Shown here piece after piece: positions 26,990 to 39,086 of a stretch of 64,000 bases of DNA. The translations under genes and the position numbers were made by a program. The stretch's first letter is position 1. Each line of letters begins with the position of its first letter. Below the pieces are notes generated by a model, which had not been told where the DNA came from, ran no database searches, and saw nothing but the letters and a program-made list of their open reading frames with translations. The DNA comes from JANMCE01 sp031410595 (GTDB taxonomy: Bacteria > Actinomycetota > Acidimicrobiia > Acidimicrobiales > Ilumatobacteraceae). Where the stretch lies: positions 1 to 64,000 of the forward strand of contig JANNZM010000050.1 of assembly GCA_031410595.1 (NCBI GenBank), in the 5' to 3' direction.

Positions 26990-27583
26990 TTACAGGGCGG
27001 CGAGAATGTCGGCGCTGGAGGCGACTTCGCCGAGCAGGCCAAAGCTGGCGAGCGTTGCGTCATGAGCTTCCTGCGCTGCAGCGGAGCACGCGTCGGCGAC
27101 CACCACGACTCGGTAGCCGAGGTCGCCAGCCGAGCGGCCACTGCTCTCGACCGAGATATTGGTGGCGACGCCGAACAGAACGACGGTGTCGATGCCCGCG
27201 GCCCGAAGGCGGTCGTCCAGGTCGCACCCGGCAAATGCACTGACCTTGGCGTTGGTCGAGATCCAGTCACTGGCCTCAGGGGTGAGTTCACTGATGATCT
27301 CGGTGCCCGACGTGCCTTCGAGCAGACATTGCATCTCGGCGACTGCGCCCGCAAGCGGGATGTTGGTGACGAGATTGGCGTGACCCTCGGAGTAAGCGAC
27401 GCGGGCGTACACAACGGTCGCGCCGGCCTTACGTGCACCGCTGAGCAGACGCGTCGCGGTAGCGATCACGTTGTGCTTCTCGATCTCCGCACGAAAGAAG
27501 CCGGCGAAGGGTCCATCAGCACCGACAATGTCGTTCTCGAAATGCATGGCGATGAAGGCGGTGGTGGCCGGGTTGAGTTCCAT
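26990..27583 (-). CDS. Isochorismatase-family protein with altered catalytic residues
   Basis: 197 aa with the overall isochorismatase/cysteine hydrolase fold. The family triad is Asp, Lys, Cys. Here the Asp position in the first strand (FIAMHFENDI) is His14, the Lys is kept (NAKVSAFAGCDLDD, K113), and the nucleophile position is Ser144 (GVATNISVESS instead of the usual …TNxCVE…). The protein is thus probably not a standard cysteine hydrolase; it may be a pseudoenzyme or use another chemistry. It is read before the LLM gene on the same strand and diverges from the MhpA-like gene. Confidence 0.75.
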   Translation of the reverse strand: MELNPATTAFIAMHFENDIVGADGPFAGFFRAEIEKHNVIATATRLLSGARKAGATVVYARVAYSEGHANLVTNIPLAGAVAEMQCLLEGTSGTEIISELTPEASDWISTNAKVSAFAGCDLDDRLRAAGIDTVVLFGVATNISVESSGRSAGDLGYRVVVVADACSAAAQEAHDATLASFGLLGEVASSADILAAL

Positions 27584-27812
27584 GATTGGGTTGTCTCTTT
27601 CGTTTCTGGGTTAGCTCGGTCAGGCGAGAATAGCCAGGCCGAGGACGGTGATTTCCCGGTGATCTGCAGTAGCGACACGCTGTTCCCCAGGGCCACGTCC
27701 GTAGCAGCCTCTAGCGTTCCAGTTGGGACTGTACAACGGGCACGAGTCCGCCATCAAGGGCCACTCCTGCGAGCAAGCCGGAAGTTCGGTTGACTATCTC
27801 AGCAGGATTAGC

Positions 27813-29588
27813 ATGCCAGTCATGCCGAGTGATCACTTTGACACTGATGTGGTTGTTGTCGGGTTGGGACCGTTCGGTGGTACGACGGCGCTCGCGCTTG
27901 CGACGTATGGCGGCGTGAGGGCGCACGGGGTGACGATGTATCCGTGGTGCGCCAACGGGCCACGGGCGCACATCACGAACCAACGTGCCGCCGAAGTGCT
28001 GCGCGATCTCGGCGTTGAGGCCGAAGCGAAGAAGTACGCGACGCCGTGGGACCAAATGGGTGACACCCTCTTTACAACCAGCCTGGCTGGTGAGGAGATC
28101 CTGCGGCTCCACACATGGGGAACTGGCGATGAGCGCTACGGGGACTACCTGCGGGGTAGCCCGTGTCACATGCTCGACATTCCTCAACCGCTCTTGGAGC
28201 CAATACTCCTCAAGAACGCAGCCGAGCGCGGCGCCACCATCTCGTTCAACACCGAGTACCTGTCCCACGCTCAGGACGAAGGCGGCGTCACCGTTCGACT
28301 GCGAAACTTGGTTGACGGCCATGAATACGAGCAACGCGCCAAGTTCCTCGTGGGCGCTGATGGTGCCCGGTCGAAGATCGTGGAGGAACTCGGGCTTCCG
28401 CTCGTTGGTGAGCTTGCCCGCGCCGGAACGTCGTATGTGTTGTTCAACGCCGACCTCACTCGCTACGTCGCTCATCGCCCCAGCATCCTGCAGTGGATCT
28501 TTAACTCGAAGGCTGGGTTCGGTGAGATCGGCATGGGTCTGTTGCGCGCCATTAAACCGTGGCATCAATGGATAGCGGGTTGGGGCTTTGACATTGCCGC
28601 GGGTGAACCGACGCTCACCGACGAAGTGATCGTCGCCCAGATCCGGACGCTGGTTGGCGACCCCGACCTCGACGTGGAGCTGGTCAATCGGTCGGTGTGG
28701 TACGTCAACCAGCAGTACGCAACGGAGTACTCGGTCGGCCGCGTGTTCTGTGGAGGTGACGCCGTGCATCGACATCCGCCCAGCAGCGGGTTGGGTTCGA
28801 ACACGAGCATCCAGGATGGTTTCAACCTGGCTTGGAAACTCGCCTATGTCGTACGAGGCGAGGCTGGCCCGGATCTCCTCGCTTCCTATTCGGCCGAGCG
28901 AGTTCCGGTTGGCCGACAGGTTGTCGCTCGGGCCAATCAGTCCCGCAAGGACTACGCAGGTCTGCGCGCGTGGTTTGACCACGATGCCCCTGACCCGGTG
29001 TTGGATGGTCTCGCCAAACTCAAGGCCCCAACTCCAGAAGGCGTTGCGCTGCGAGACAGTCTGTATGAGGCACTTGAGCTGAAGAACACCGAGTTCAACG
29101 CTCACGGGGTTGAACTGAATCAGCGTTACGACTCGGCAGCGGTCAGTCCGGACCCGACGGTCGGCCACGAGGACTGGCCGCGACATCGCGAGTTGTATCT
29201 CCAAGCCACCACGCGCCCCGGCGCGAAGCTCCCGCACGTTTGGCTGGTCGGGCCGCGCGGCACACGTGTCTCAACGCTTGATGTCACCGGCCGTGGGCGC
29301 TTCACCCTGCTCACCGGTCTGGCCGGAACAGCATGGACAGCAGCCGCCGACACACTCGATGTGCCGTACCTCGACGTGGTCGTGGTCGGCGCTCCGGGCA
29401 CCATCGATCCTTACGGGAACTGGCACCGTGTTCGAGAGATCCACGAAGCAGGAGCGATCCTGGTGCGCCCCGACGGTTACGTCGCTTGGCGCTTCATGGG
29501 CGCAATGTGGGACGCGACCGACGCCACCAGGCAACTCGCCGACGCGCTGGCTTCTCTCTTGTGCGAACCAATCAAAGGAACCCCATGA
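27813..29588 (+). CDS. MhpA-like FAD-dependent aromatic hydroxylase
   Basis: 591 aa from ATG 27813, with AGGA 8 bases upstream. A class A flavoprotein monooxygenase that adds a hydroxyl ortho to a phenol, as MhpA does with 3-(3-hydroxyphenyl)propionate. The FAD site is DVVVVGLGPFGGTTALAL; the DG motif is in VGADGARSKI and the GD motif in VFCGGDAVHRHPPSSGLGSN. The C-terminal thioredoxin-like region (from about residue 480) matches the larger enzymes of this class. Its stop overlaps the start of the hydrolase gene. Confidence 0.88.
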   Translation: MPVMPSDHFDTDVVVVGLGPFGGTTALALATYGGVRAHGVTMYPWCANGPRAHITNQRAAEVLRDLGVEAEAKKYATPWDQMGDTLFTTSLAGEEILRLHTWGTGDERYGDYLRGSPCHMLDIPQPLLEPILLKNAAERGATISFNTEYLSHAQDEGGVTVRLRNLVDGHEYEQRAKFLVGADGARSKIVEELGLPLVGELARAGTSYVLFNADLTRYVAHRPSILQWIFNSKAGFGEIGMGLLRAIKPWHQWIAGWGFDIAAGEPTLTDEVIVAQIRTLVGDPDLDVELVNRSVWYVNQQYATEYSVGRVFCGGDAVHRHPPSSGLGSNTSIQDGFNLAWKLAYVVRGEAGPDLLASYSAERVPVGRQVVARANQSRKDYAGLRAWFDHDAPDPVLDGLAKLKAPTPEGVALRDSLYEALELKNTEFNAHGVELNQRYDSAAVSPDPTVGHEDWPRHRELYLQATTRPGAKLPHVWLVGPRGTRVSTLDVTGRGRFTLLTGLAGTAWTAAADTLDVPYLDVVVVGAPGTIDPYGNWHRVREIHEAGAILVRPDGYVAWRFMGAMWDATDATRQLADALASLLCEPIKGTP

Positions 29589-30451
29589 CACGCCCGTACA
29601 CAAGCGTTTGGAACGATCTGAACCAGGTCGAGTTCAGCCAGGGCTTTCTGCAAGCGGGCCCCTATCGAACCCGCTACCTGCACGCCGGTGACCGGTCGAA
29701 GCCGACCTTGCTCTTCATGCACGGCATCACGGGCCACGCAGAAGCGTACGTTCGGAATCTTGCGGCCCATGCTGAGCATTTCGACGTGTGGGCCTTCGAC
29801 TTCATAGGCCACGGTTACTCCACGAAACCGGACCATCCCCTTGAGATCCCGCACTACCTCACCCACCTGACGCACGTGCTGGATGCCATTGGTGTTGAGC
29901 GGGCGCACCTCAGCGGCGAGTCGCTCGGTGGATGGGTCAGCGCCCGATACGCCATCGATCACCCGGACCGCGTGAACAGGATTGTGCTCAACACAATGGG
30001 CGGCACCATGGCGAACCCGGTTGTAATGGAGCGGCTGTACACGCTCTCCATGGAGGCGGCGAAGGACCCGTCCTGGGAACGAGTGAGGGCACGGCTTGAA
30101 TGGCTGATGGCCGACCCGGCGATGGTCACGGACGATCTCATCCGCACGCGGCAAGCCATCTTCCAACAGCCCGATTGGCTCAAGGCGTGCGAGTCGAACA
30201 TGGCGCTCCAGAACCCGGAGATTCGCAAGCGCAACATGTTGAGCGATGACGACCTCCGCCATATCAACGCCGAGGCGTTAGTGGTTTGGACCACGAAAGA
30301 TCCCTCCGGTCCGGTTGACGAAGGCGAGCGCATCGCGTCACTCATCCCGAACGCTCGGATTGCGATCATCAACGAGTGTGGTCACTGGCCCCAGTACGAA
30401 GACCCGGCGACGTTCAACCGCATCCACCTCGACTTCCTCCTCGGACGGTAA
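29585..30451 (+). CDS. MhpC-like alpha/beta hydrolase
   Basis: 288 aa from ATG 29585 (ATGA overlap). Nucleophile elbow GESLGG, oxyanion region MHGITGH, acid residue in TTKDPSGPVDE and catalytic His in ECGHWPQYE. C-C bond hydrolases of the MhpC type cleave the ring-fission product after extradiol cleavage. Its place between the hydroxylase and the extradiol dioxygenase supports this role. Confidence 0.85.
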   Translation: MTRPYTSVWNDLNQVEFSQGFLQAGPYRTRYLHAGDRSKPTLLFMHGITGHAEAYVRNLAAHAEHFDVWAFDFIGHGYSTKPDHPLEIPHYLTHLTHVLDAIGVERAHLSGESLGGWVSARYAIDHPDRVNRIVLNTMGGTMANPVVMERLYTLSMEAAKDPSWERVRARLEWLMADPAMVTDDLIRTRQAIFQQPDWLKACESNMALQNPEIRKRNMLSDDDLRHINAEALVVWTTKDPSGPVDEGERIASLIPNARIAIINECGHWPQYEDPATFNRIHLDFLLGR

Positions 30452-30456
30452 TCCGC

Positions 30457-31407
30457 ATGCCAGTCGCGCTCCTTGCCACCAGCCACAGTCCGCTCCTGGC
30501 GTACGCGACCCTTCCCGAGGGCGTCCAGCACGAACTCGATGCGACGTTCGAGAGGGCGCGCGCGTTCGTGCATGACTTTGACCCGGACCTGATCGTGGCC
30601 TTCGCGCCCGACCACTACAACGGGTTCTTCTACAACGTGATGCCTCCGTTTTGCCTCGGCTCGCGCGCGACTGCCATCGGTGATTACGGCACCCCTGCAG
30701 GTCCGCTAGACGTGCCGTCTGAACTCGCTGCGCGGCTGGCCGAGGCGGTGCTCGCTGAGGGTGTCGACCTGGCCGTCTCGCACGATATGCAAGTTGACCA
30801 CGGCGCGGTCCAACCGCTCGCGATGTTGTACGGGGACATTCGAGCCAAACCAGTCATCCCCGTGTTCATCAACTGCATCGCGCCGCCCTTCGCCCCGATA
30901 GGGCGAATCCGTCGCCTTGGTGAAGCCGTTGGCAGACACCTCGACGCGCTTGACGCCAAGGTGCTGATCGTGTCGTCGGGCGGCCTGTCACACGACCCGC
31001 CCATTCCCACCATCGCGACGGCCACGACCGAGCAACACGCCATGCTTCTCGGCCATCACCAACCCCTGTCACCCGACGCTCGTGCCGCCCGCCAGCAACG
31101 AGTCATCGATAGCGCACACGCCTTCGCCGCCGGCACCGCTTCTATTCACGACCTCGCGCCCGAGTGGGATCAGGAGTTCCTTGCCGTGCTCGCTTCAGGC
31201 GAACTTGATCGGCTAGATGCATGGACGACGGACGAGATCACGCGGATGGCGGGAAACTCGGCGCACGAGATCCGCACGTGGATCGCTGGGTACGCCGCCA
31301 TGTCGGCTATCGGCCCGTACACCGTCACCACCAGCTACTACCGCCCCATCAAAGAACTCATTGCCGGCTTCGCCGTCACCACGGTCACGACGAGCGGATC
31401 GGCGTGA
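30457..31407 (+). CDS. MhpB-like class III extradiol ring-cleavage dioxygenase
   Basis: 316 aa from ATG 30457. Resembles 3-carboxyethylcatechol 2,3-dioxygenase: ATSHSPLL at the N-terminus, DLIVAFAPDHYNGFFYN, the SHDMQVDHG segment and SSGGLSHDPP carry the histidines expected of a LigB/MhpB-type Fe(II) site. Five bases separate it from the hydrolase gene. The three genes would take a hydroxylated aryl acid through hydroxylation, ring cleavage and C-C hydrolysis. The downstream steps (MhpD, E, F) are not in this window. Confidence 0.85.
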   Translation: MPVALLATSHSPLLAYATLPEGVQHELDATFERARAFVHDFDPDLIVAFAPDHYNGFFYNVMPPFCLGSRATAIGDYGTPAGPLDVPSELAARLAEAVLAEGVDLAVSHDMQVDHGAVQPLAMLYGDIRAKPVIPVFINCIAPPFAPIGRIRRLGEAVGRHLDALDAKVLIVSSGGLSHDPPIPTIATATTEQHAMLLGHHQPLSPDARAARQQRVIDSAHAFAAGTASIHDLAPEWDQEFLAVLASGELDRLDAWTTDEITRMAGNSAHEIRTWIAGYAAMSAIGPYTVTTSYYRPIKELIAGFAVTTVTTSGSA

Positions 31408-31494
31408 GGTTGTGCGATGTACCAGGGCGTGTCACCCATGGCGATACCTCCCCGTTCCCCCCGAAGCCCACATTCTCACGCAGCGAAAATGACC

Positions 31495-31519
31495 TTGATC
31501 GCAGGTACCCTGCTACGTT
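31495..31519 (+). promoter_or_regulatory. Possible promoter/operator before molybdenum hydroxylase gene
   Basis: TTGATC (31495-31500), the palindrome GCAGGTACCCTGC (31501-31513) and TACGTT (31514-31519) sit 33 bases before the gene. The 13-base spacing between the two hexamers is shorter than usual, so only the palindrome is solid. Confidence 0.25.
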
Positions 31520-31551
31520 TCGACGAGCAGGGCGGACTTGGGGAGGCATCG

Positions 31552-33798
31552 ATGAGCAGTGAGCATCCGGTAGCTAATCGTCGTGAAGACTGGCCATTGC
31601 TGCTGGGCGAAGGCACCTTCATTGACGGCCTGAATCTCCCCGAGTTGGCCGGTGCGTACCACGCCGCGTTTGTGCGTTCGATCGAGCCGCATGCGCGTCT
31701 GGTCTCGGTGGATACCACCGACGCCGTGGGCATGCCGGGAGTGGTTGCCGTCTACACGGGTGAGGATCTGCGGCTCGAACTCTGGCCGCTGCCGCCCCGT
31801 CTTCCCATCATGAACAAGAAGATGATCCGGTCGATGCTTGCGCACGACATCGTGCGTTTCGTTGGCGAACCGGTTGCCGTGGTGATTGCCCTCACGAAAG
31901 CCGCGGCCATGGACGCTGCCGAGGCGGTCATCGTCGACTACGACCCGCTCCCGGTCGTTGCCGACATCGAGGAATCCCGTCGTGATGACGTGCTCCTCCA
32001 CCCTCACGCCGAAACCAACGTGTCGTACTTCTGGGAGACACCTCCGTTTGAAGATGACCCGTTCGCCGCATGTGACGTCGTGGTCGATTTCACGTTGCGC
32101 CACCCGCGGTTGAGCGCCTGCCCAATCGAACCGCGAGCCGGCGCGTCCATCTGGTCGAGTGCCGATGAATCGCTCACGGCGTATGTGTGCTCGCAGCGAC
32201 CGGCCGGGGCGAAGTACGTGATGGAATGCTCGCTGGGTCTCGGGCCTGGCAAGGTGCGCGCCATCGCGCCCGACGTCGGTGGAGGCTTCGGCGCCAAGGG
32301 CGGTTACGGCTGTTACCCGGAAGATGTCGTTGTCGCCTGGGTGGCCCGCCACCTCGATCATCCAACGCGGTGGTGTGAGAGCCGTACCGAGGCAATGCTG
32401 GCCATGGGCCACGGCCGCGCCTCCACCCACGAGGTGAAGATCGGCGCGACGAGCGACGGCATCGTGCAGGCATATTCGGTGAAGGCGCTACAAGACAGCG
32501 GCGCCTATCCGGCCATGGGCACGTTCATCACCTCGAACCTGAAGAACTCGGGTACGGGTACCTACGACATCGCACGGGCCTACGTGTCGGGTACGTCGGT
32601 GGTGACGAACTCGAATTCCACCAACGCATTCCGGGGTGCAGGGCGACCGGAGGCTGCCTGCAGTATCGAGCGGGCGATGGACAATCTCGGCCTCGCCATC
32701 GGTGTGTCGCCGGTCGAGATTCGTCGGCGGAACTTCGTTGGGCCCACCGCGTTCCCCTACAAGACGGCTGTTGGTTCCGTGTACGACAGCGGTGACTACC
32801 GGGTTGCGTTCGACCTTTGTCTTGAGGCCGCGGGCTACGACGCGTTGCTGGCCGAGCAGGCCGCCCGGCGAGCCGCCGGAGACCCGATCGAGCTTGGGAT
32901 CGGCGTGTCGTGCACGGTCGAATCGACCGGCGGCGGCGAGGAGGAATCGACTATCACCCTCAACGGCGATGGCACGGCAACACTCATCATCGGCACGTCA
33001 CCACACGGCCAGGGTCACGAGACCACATTCGCCAAAGTCGTGGCCGACCAACTCGGCATCGCGCCCGAGGCCGTCACGGTGCTGCATGGCGACACGAAGT
33101 ACGCACCCTACGGCGGCGGCACCATCGGCTCACGCTCCACCCAGCTGGGCGGGTCCGCCTCCTACCGGGCTGCGGAAGCTGCCATCGATTCAGCCAAGCG
33201 AAAAGCAGCAACGCTGCTGGAAGCGGCAGAGGAAGACATCGTGTTCGAAGGCGGCCAGTTTCACGTCGCCGGAACCCCGTCTCGCTCGCTCGGCTGGACC
33301 GACCTTGGTGAAGTGTCGGAGGTCGCTAAGTTCACGGCCGCCGCCGCGTTCGCGTTCGGGGCCTGCGTTGCTGTGGTTGAACTCGATACTCAGACCGGGT
33401 CGTGCTACGTGCGATCACTTGTGTGCGTGGATGACGCGGGCACCATCCTCCAACCTCAGATGGCCGAAGGTCAGGTGCATGGCGGCCTCGGCCTGGCCGT
33501 CGGCGCGGTGCTCTACGAGGAGATGCACTACGAAGACGGCGTACCTCGTACCAGCAACTTCGCCGACTACGGTATCCCGTCTGCGGCCGAAATGCCCTCG
33601 TTTACCTGCATCGAAATGGAGACGCCGTCGCCGCTGAGCCCGCTCGGCGTGAAAGGTATTGGCGAGTCCGGAACAGTGGTCGGCACGCCGGCGCTCCACT
33701 CTGCGGTACTCGATGCGCTGCGACCTCACGGCGTGACGGAGATCGATCTGCCGTGCTCGCCGATGCGTGTGTGGGAAGCGCTGCAGGCCGCTCGTTGA
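31552..33798 (+). CDS. Xanthine dehydrogenase-family molybdopterin-binding subunit
   Basis: 748 aa from ATG 31552, with GGGGAGG upstream. The aldehyde oxidase/xanthine dehydrogenase hammerhead domain comes first (RVSIEPHARLVSVDTT-like region near residue 45). The molybdopterin domains follow: DVGGGFGAKGGYG, FRGAGRPEAACSIERAMD and, near the C-terminus, the catalytic-Glu loop GVKGIGESGT. The CO-dehydrogenase active-site loop with its Cys is absent. The usual 2Fe-2S small subunit and FAD medium subunit are not encoded next to it, so partners must lie elsewhere or electron transfer is unusual. Aromatic aldehyde or N-heterocycle oxidation would fit the neighbours. Confidence 0.85.
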   Translation: MSSEHPVANRREDWPLLLGEGTFIDGLNLPELAGAYHAAFVRSIEPHARLVSVDTTDAVGMPGVVAVYTGEDLRLELWPLPPRLPIMNKKMIRSMLAHDIVRFVGEPVAVVIALTKAAAMDAAEAVIVDYDPLPVVADIEESRRDDVLLHPHAETNVSYFWETPPFEDDPFAACDVVVDFTLRHPRLSACPIEPRAGASIWSSADESLTAYVCSQRPAGAKYVMECSLGLGPGKVRAIAPDVGGGFGAKGGYGCYPEDVVVAWVARHLDHPTRWCESRTEAMLAMGHGRASTHEVKIGATSDGIVQAYSVKALQDSGAYPAMGTFITSNLKNSGTGTYDIARAYVSGTSVVTNSNSTNAFRGAGRPEAACSIERAMDNLGLAIGVSPVEIRRRNFVGPTAFPYKTAVGSVYDSGDYRVAFDLCLEAAGYDALLAEQAARRAAGDPIELGIGVSCTVESTGGGEEESTITLNGDGTATLIIGTSPHGQGHETTFAKVVADQLGIAPEAVTVLHGDTKYAPYGGGTIGSRSTQLGGSASYRAAEAAIDSAKRKAATLLEAAEEDIVFEGGQFHVAGTPSRSLGWTDLGEVSEVAKFTAAAAFAFGACVAVVELDTQTGSCYVRSLVCVDDAGTILQPQMAEGQVHGGLGLAVGAVLYEEMHYEDGVPRTSNFADYGIPSAAEMPSFTCIEMETPSPLSPLGVKGIGESGTVVGTPALHSAVLDALRPHGVTEIDLPCSPMRVWEALQAAR

Positions 33799-33852
33799 TC
33801 GGGGTTGAGTCAGCGGTCACAGGTGGTGCTTGAGGTCGTTTACGCTGCGGGA

Positions 33853-34446
33853 ATGGACGGCGTAAAAGTAGCTCTCGCACATCTCGGCATAAGCGTGTAC
33901 GACTTCGATCGAATGCTCGCTTTCTATACCGACACCCTCGGCATGGTGGTTTCCGACACCGACCGCCTGCCGTTTGGAGACCAGGGACGGATAGCGTTTC
34001 TCACCAGTAACGCGGCCGACCACCACCAACTGGTGCTCGTGGAAGGTCGGAAGGAGGAGGAGCTTCGGACGGACCCGCCGTTCGGTGGCAGCCTCGGTAG
34101 TCAGCTCTTTCAGATGTCCTTCAAGTTGCCCGATCTGGCCACCATGAAGATAGTCAAGAGGCGGCTCGAAGCCGCCGGCCTCGACAACTTCGCGCCCATG
34201 AATCATGGCAATGCGTGGGCGCTGTATGTGCGGGACCCGGAAGGCAACGCGCTGGAGTTCTACGCCGACAGTCCTTGGCATGTACGCCAGCCCTGCGGCT
34301 TCGAGCTTGACCTCAGCAAGCCCGACGAGGACATTCTGGCCGAGACCGAGGCCTACTGCACCGCCCAGCCCGAGTGCATGCCAATGGACGCCTGGCAGTC
34401 CGACCAGGCCGCTCGCATTCGTGCCGCGCAAGCGTTGATCGCGTAA
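33853..34446 (+). CDS. VOC-family (glyoxalase/extradiol-like) metalloprotein
   Basis: 197 aa from ATG 33853. Vicinal oxygen chelate fold with two beta-alpha-beta-beta-beta units: VALAHLGISVYDFDRMLAFY opens the first, and NHGNAWALYVRDPEGNALEF closes the second. Metal-ligand candidates are His in AHLGI, the HHQLVL pair and Glu in NALEFY. Similar proteins act as catechol 2,3-dioxygenase-like or glyoxalase-like enzymes. It lies in the aromatic catabolism region and is followed after 8 bases by an SDR gene. Confidence 0.75.
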   Translation: MDGVKVALAHLGISVYDFDRMLAFYTDTLGMVVSDTDRLPFGDQGRIAFLTSNAADHHQLVLVEGRKEEELRTDPPFGGSLGSQLFQMSFKLPDLATMKIVKRRLEAAGLDNFAPMNHGNAWALYVRDPEGNALEFYADSPWHVRQPCGFELDLSKPDEDILAETEAYCTAQPECMPMDAWQSDQAARIRAAQALIA

Positions 34447-34454
34447 GTCGCCTC

Positions 34455-35240
34455 GTGGATCTAGGTATCTCGGGCCGCTGGGCCGTCGTGTGTGCGTCGA
34501 GCCAAGGGCTCGGCTTCGCCTGCGCGCAAGCGCTGCTGGCCGAAGGCGTCAACGTGGTCGTCAACGGGCGAACGGCTGAAAAGCTCGACACTGCCGCTAC
34601 CTCGCTACGCGCCGATCCCAGCTGTCGGGGTGAGGTCGTTGCTGCCGCTGCCGACATCACCACAAGCGAAGGTCGCGCCGCGCTGCTGGCGGCCGCTCCG
34701 AAGGTCGACATCTTGGTGACGAACAACGTCGGCCCCAAGCCCGGCACCATCGCCGACATCACCCCCGACGATCTCGACGAGGCGCTCGCGCTGCATTTCC
34801 ACGCACCGATCGCGCTGGTGAAGGCCGTGCTTCCGGCGATGAAGGAGCAACGGTTCGGCCGAATCGTGAACGTCACCTCCGCCATGGTGAAGCGGCCGAG
34901 CAGCCACATGATTGCGTCGGCCGGTGCGCGTGCCGGGCAGAGCGCCGTAATGAAAGCGGTGTCCGTCGAAGTCGCTCGCTTTAACGTCACCATCAACAAC
35001 TTGCTGCCGGAACGCATCGACACACCTCGGCAGGATTTCATGGCCAAACGCGAGGTCGATCAGCTGGGCATCACCTACCACGAGGCCCGCCAACGTCAGA
35101 GCGACTCGATCGCGGCCAAGCGTTTGGGTCTCCCCAGCGAGTTCGGTGCGGCGTGTGCCTTCTTGTGCAGCGCGCAGGCGTCGTTCATCTCTGGCGTTCA
35201 CCTTCACCTCGACGGCGGCAGCTACCCCGGCCTAGTCTAG
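34455..35240 (+). CDS. SDR-fold protein lacking the YxxxK catalytic pair
   Basis: 261 aa from GTG 34455. The Rossmann start is DLGISGRWAVVCASSQGLGF and NNVGPKPG replaces NNAG. Where classical SDRs have Tyr-x-x-x-Lys the sequence reads SSHMIASAGARAGQS: His and Arg occupy the positions around the expected Tyr and Lys. A related SDR branch with NLVLSNxxRAG at this site exists, so this may be a normal member of that branch rather than a dead enzyme. It is the last gene before the restriction-modification operon. Confidence 0.8.
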   Translation: MDLGISGRWAVVCASSQGLGFACAQALLAEGVNVVVNGRTAEKLDTAATSLRADPSCRGEVVAAAADITTSEGRAALLAAAPKVDILVTNNVGPKPGTIADITPDDLDEALALHFHAPIALVKAVLPAMKEQRFGRIVNVTSAMVKRPSSHMIASAGARAGQSAVMKAVSVEVARFNVTINNLLPERIDTPRQDFMAKREVDQLGITYHEARQRQSDSIAAKRLGLPSEFGAACAFLCSAQASFISGVHLHLDGGSYPGLV

Positions 35241-35437
35241 CTTGCTGCGCTGCGCTGCGGTGAAGTGAGACTCGCTACGACGGTAGCGCTCGAGGTGTCC
35301 GCGACGTGCGGGGATGCGCGACAATGTCCCGCTCGCTTGGCCACGAGCGTTTCTCGAATCAGGAGGCCCATGCGGATCCCATATTGCGTACAAACGGGCA
35401 CGCTGCTTCCAGTAGGCGCTGATCGAAGGTCTCGATA

Positions 35438-37823
<2,386 letters not shown>

Positions 37824-37831
<8 letters not shown>

Positions 37832-39086
37832 ACAAGCAGTTGGCAGCCTGATCGCCAAGGAATTCGCTGGCGAGTGGGGTTTTGATGGACCGATGCAAGG
37901 TCTCGTGCAGTGCGAAGTCCTACGAGCGACGAACATGATTGGTCGCGGGGTCGACTACCGGGCGAGTGCGAGACGTTTCATCCCGGCTCGGAAGGCGGAA
38001 GTCAAGAAGCTCGTGCGAGGTGACGTCATCCTTGAAGGCGCCGGCGGCGGTCCTGGAGTCCCGGTAGGACGGGTGGCTCGGTTCGATCCGCCCGATGGGA
38101 GAACGTATTTGGTATCGAACTTTTTCCGCACGTTGCGCCCCGCCCCTACGACCGATCCACGGTTCGTCCACCACGTTCTTGCCGACCTCTACCGACAGTC
38201 GCGGATATGGACGGTTCAGCAACAGACCACCGGGATCATCAATCTGAAGTTGAAGGACTACTTACGCCTGCTCGTGGAGGTCCCGCCAGTGGACGAGCAG
38301 CGGCGGATCGCAGAGATCCTCGACACGATCGACGAAACCATCCAAGCCGCCGAACGCGTCATCGCCAAGCAGGTGTCGTTCTACGAAGGTTTGGCGTCAG
38401 CCCTTCTTCGTGGGGAACGAACCGGCGGCGAGCGACGCTCGGTGCCGACCGGCTGGGTTGTTGGGCGGCTTCCCTCCCTTGACGGGTTGCCCGGAACATG
38501 GCAGGTAGCGAACTTAAGCCAGCTCGTCGGCCTTGAGAGCGGCCACACCCCTGCTCGCAACGTCCCCACCTATTGGGATGGAGCGATACCGTGGCTTTCT
38601 CTGCACGACACAACGCGGCTTGATTTCGATGTAATCGGCGAAACAACGCTGACTGTGAGTGAACTCGGTATCCAAAATTCCTCTGCTCGAATACTTCCAG
38701 CAGGTACGACAGCGCTTTCACGTACCGCAACCGTCGGCAAAGCCGTTGAGTTTGCACGTCCGATGGCAACGAGCCAAGACTTCGCTTGCTTCCCACCGAG
38801 CAAACAGATCGCTCCTAGCTTCCTCCTGCACCTCTTCAGACACATGGCCCCCGTGTGGAGGGGGCTTGCGGCCGGGTCAACACACCAAACGATCTACATG
38901 CCGACATTCAAGCGCCTTGAGATCGCCCTTCCGCCAATTGAAGAGCAGCAATCCATCGTCGAATCTCTCGAGGCCGTTCGCACAGTCATTATTTGCGAGC
39001 GGATCGTGCGGGGCCGACTCGCGCAGACCCGGTCCGGGCTTGCCGCTGACCTCCTGTCCGGTCGCGTGAGGACGGCGGTGTCGTGA
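37824..39086 (+). CDS. hsdS: Type I restriction-modification specificity subunit HsdS
   Basis: 420 aa from ATG 37824, overlapping hsdM. Two target recognition domains are each followed by a conserved helix: LLVEVPPVDEQRRIAEILDT around residue 150 and LEIALPPIEEQQSIVESLEA near the end. It is intact. It directs the HsdM/HsdR complex to its DNA target; with hsdM and hsdR broken, it is probably without partners here. Its stop overlaps the hsdR start. Confidence 0.9.
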
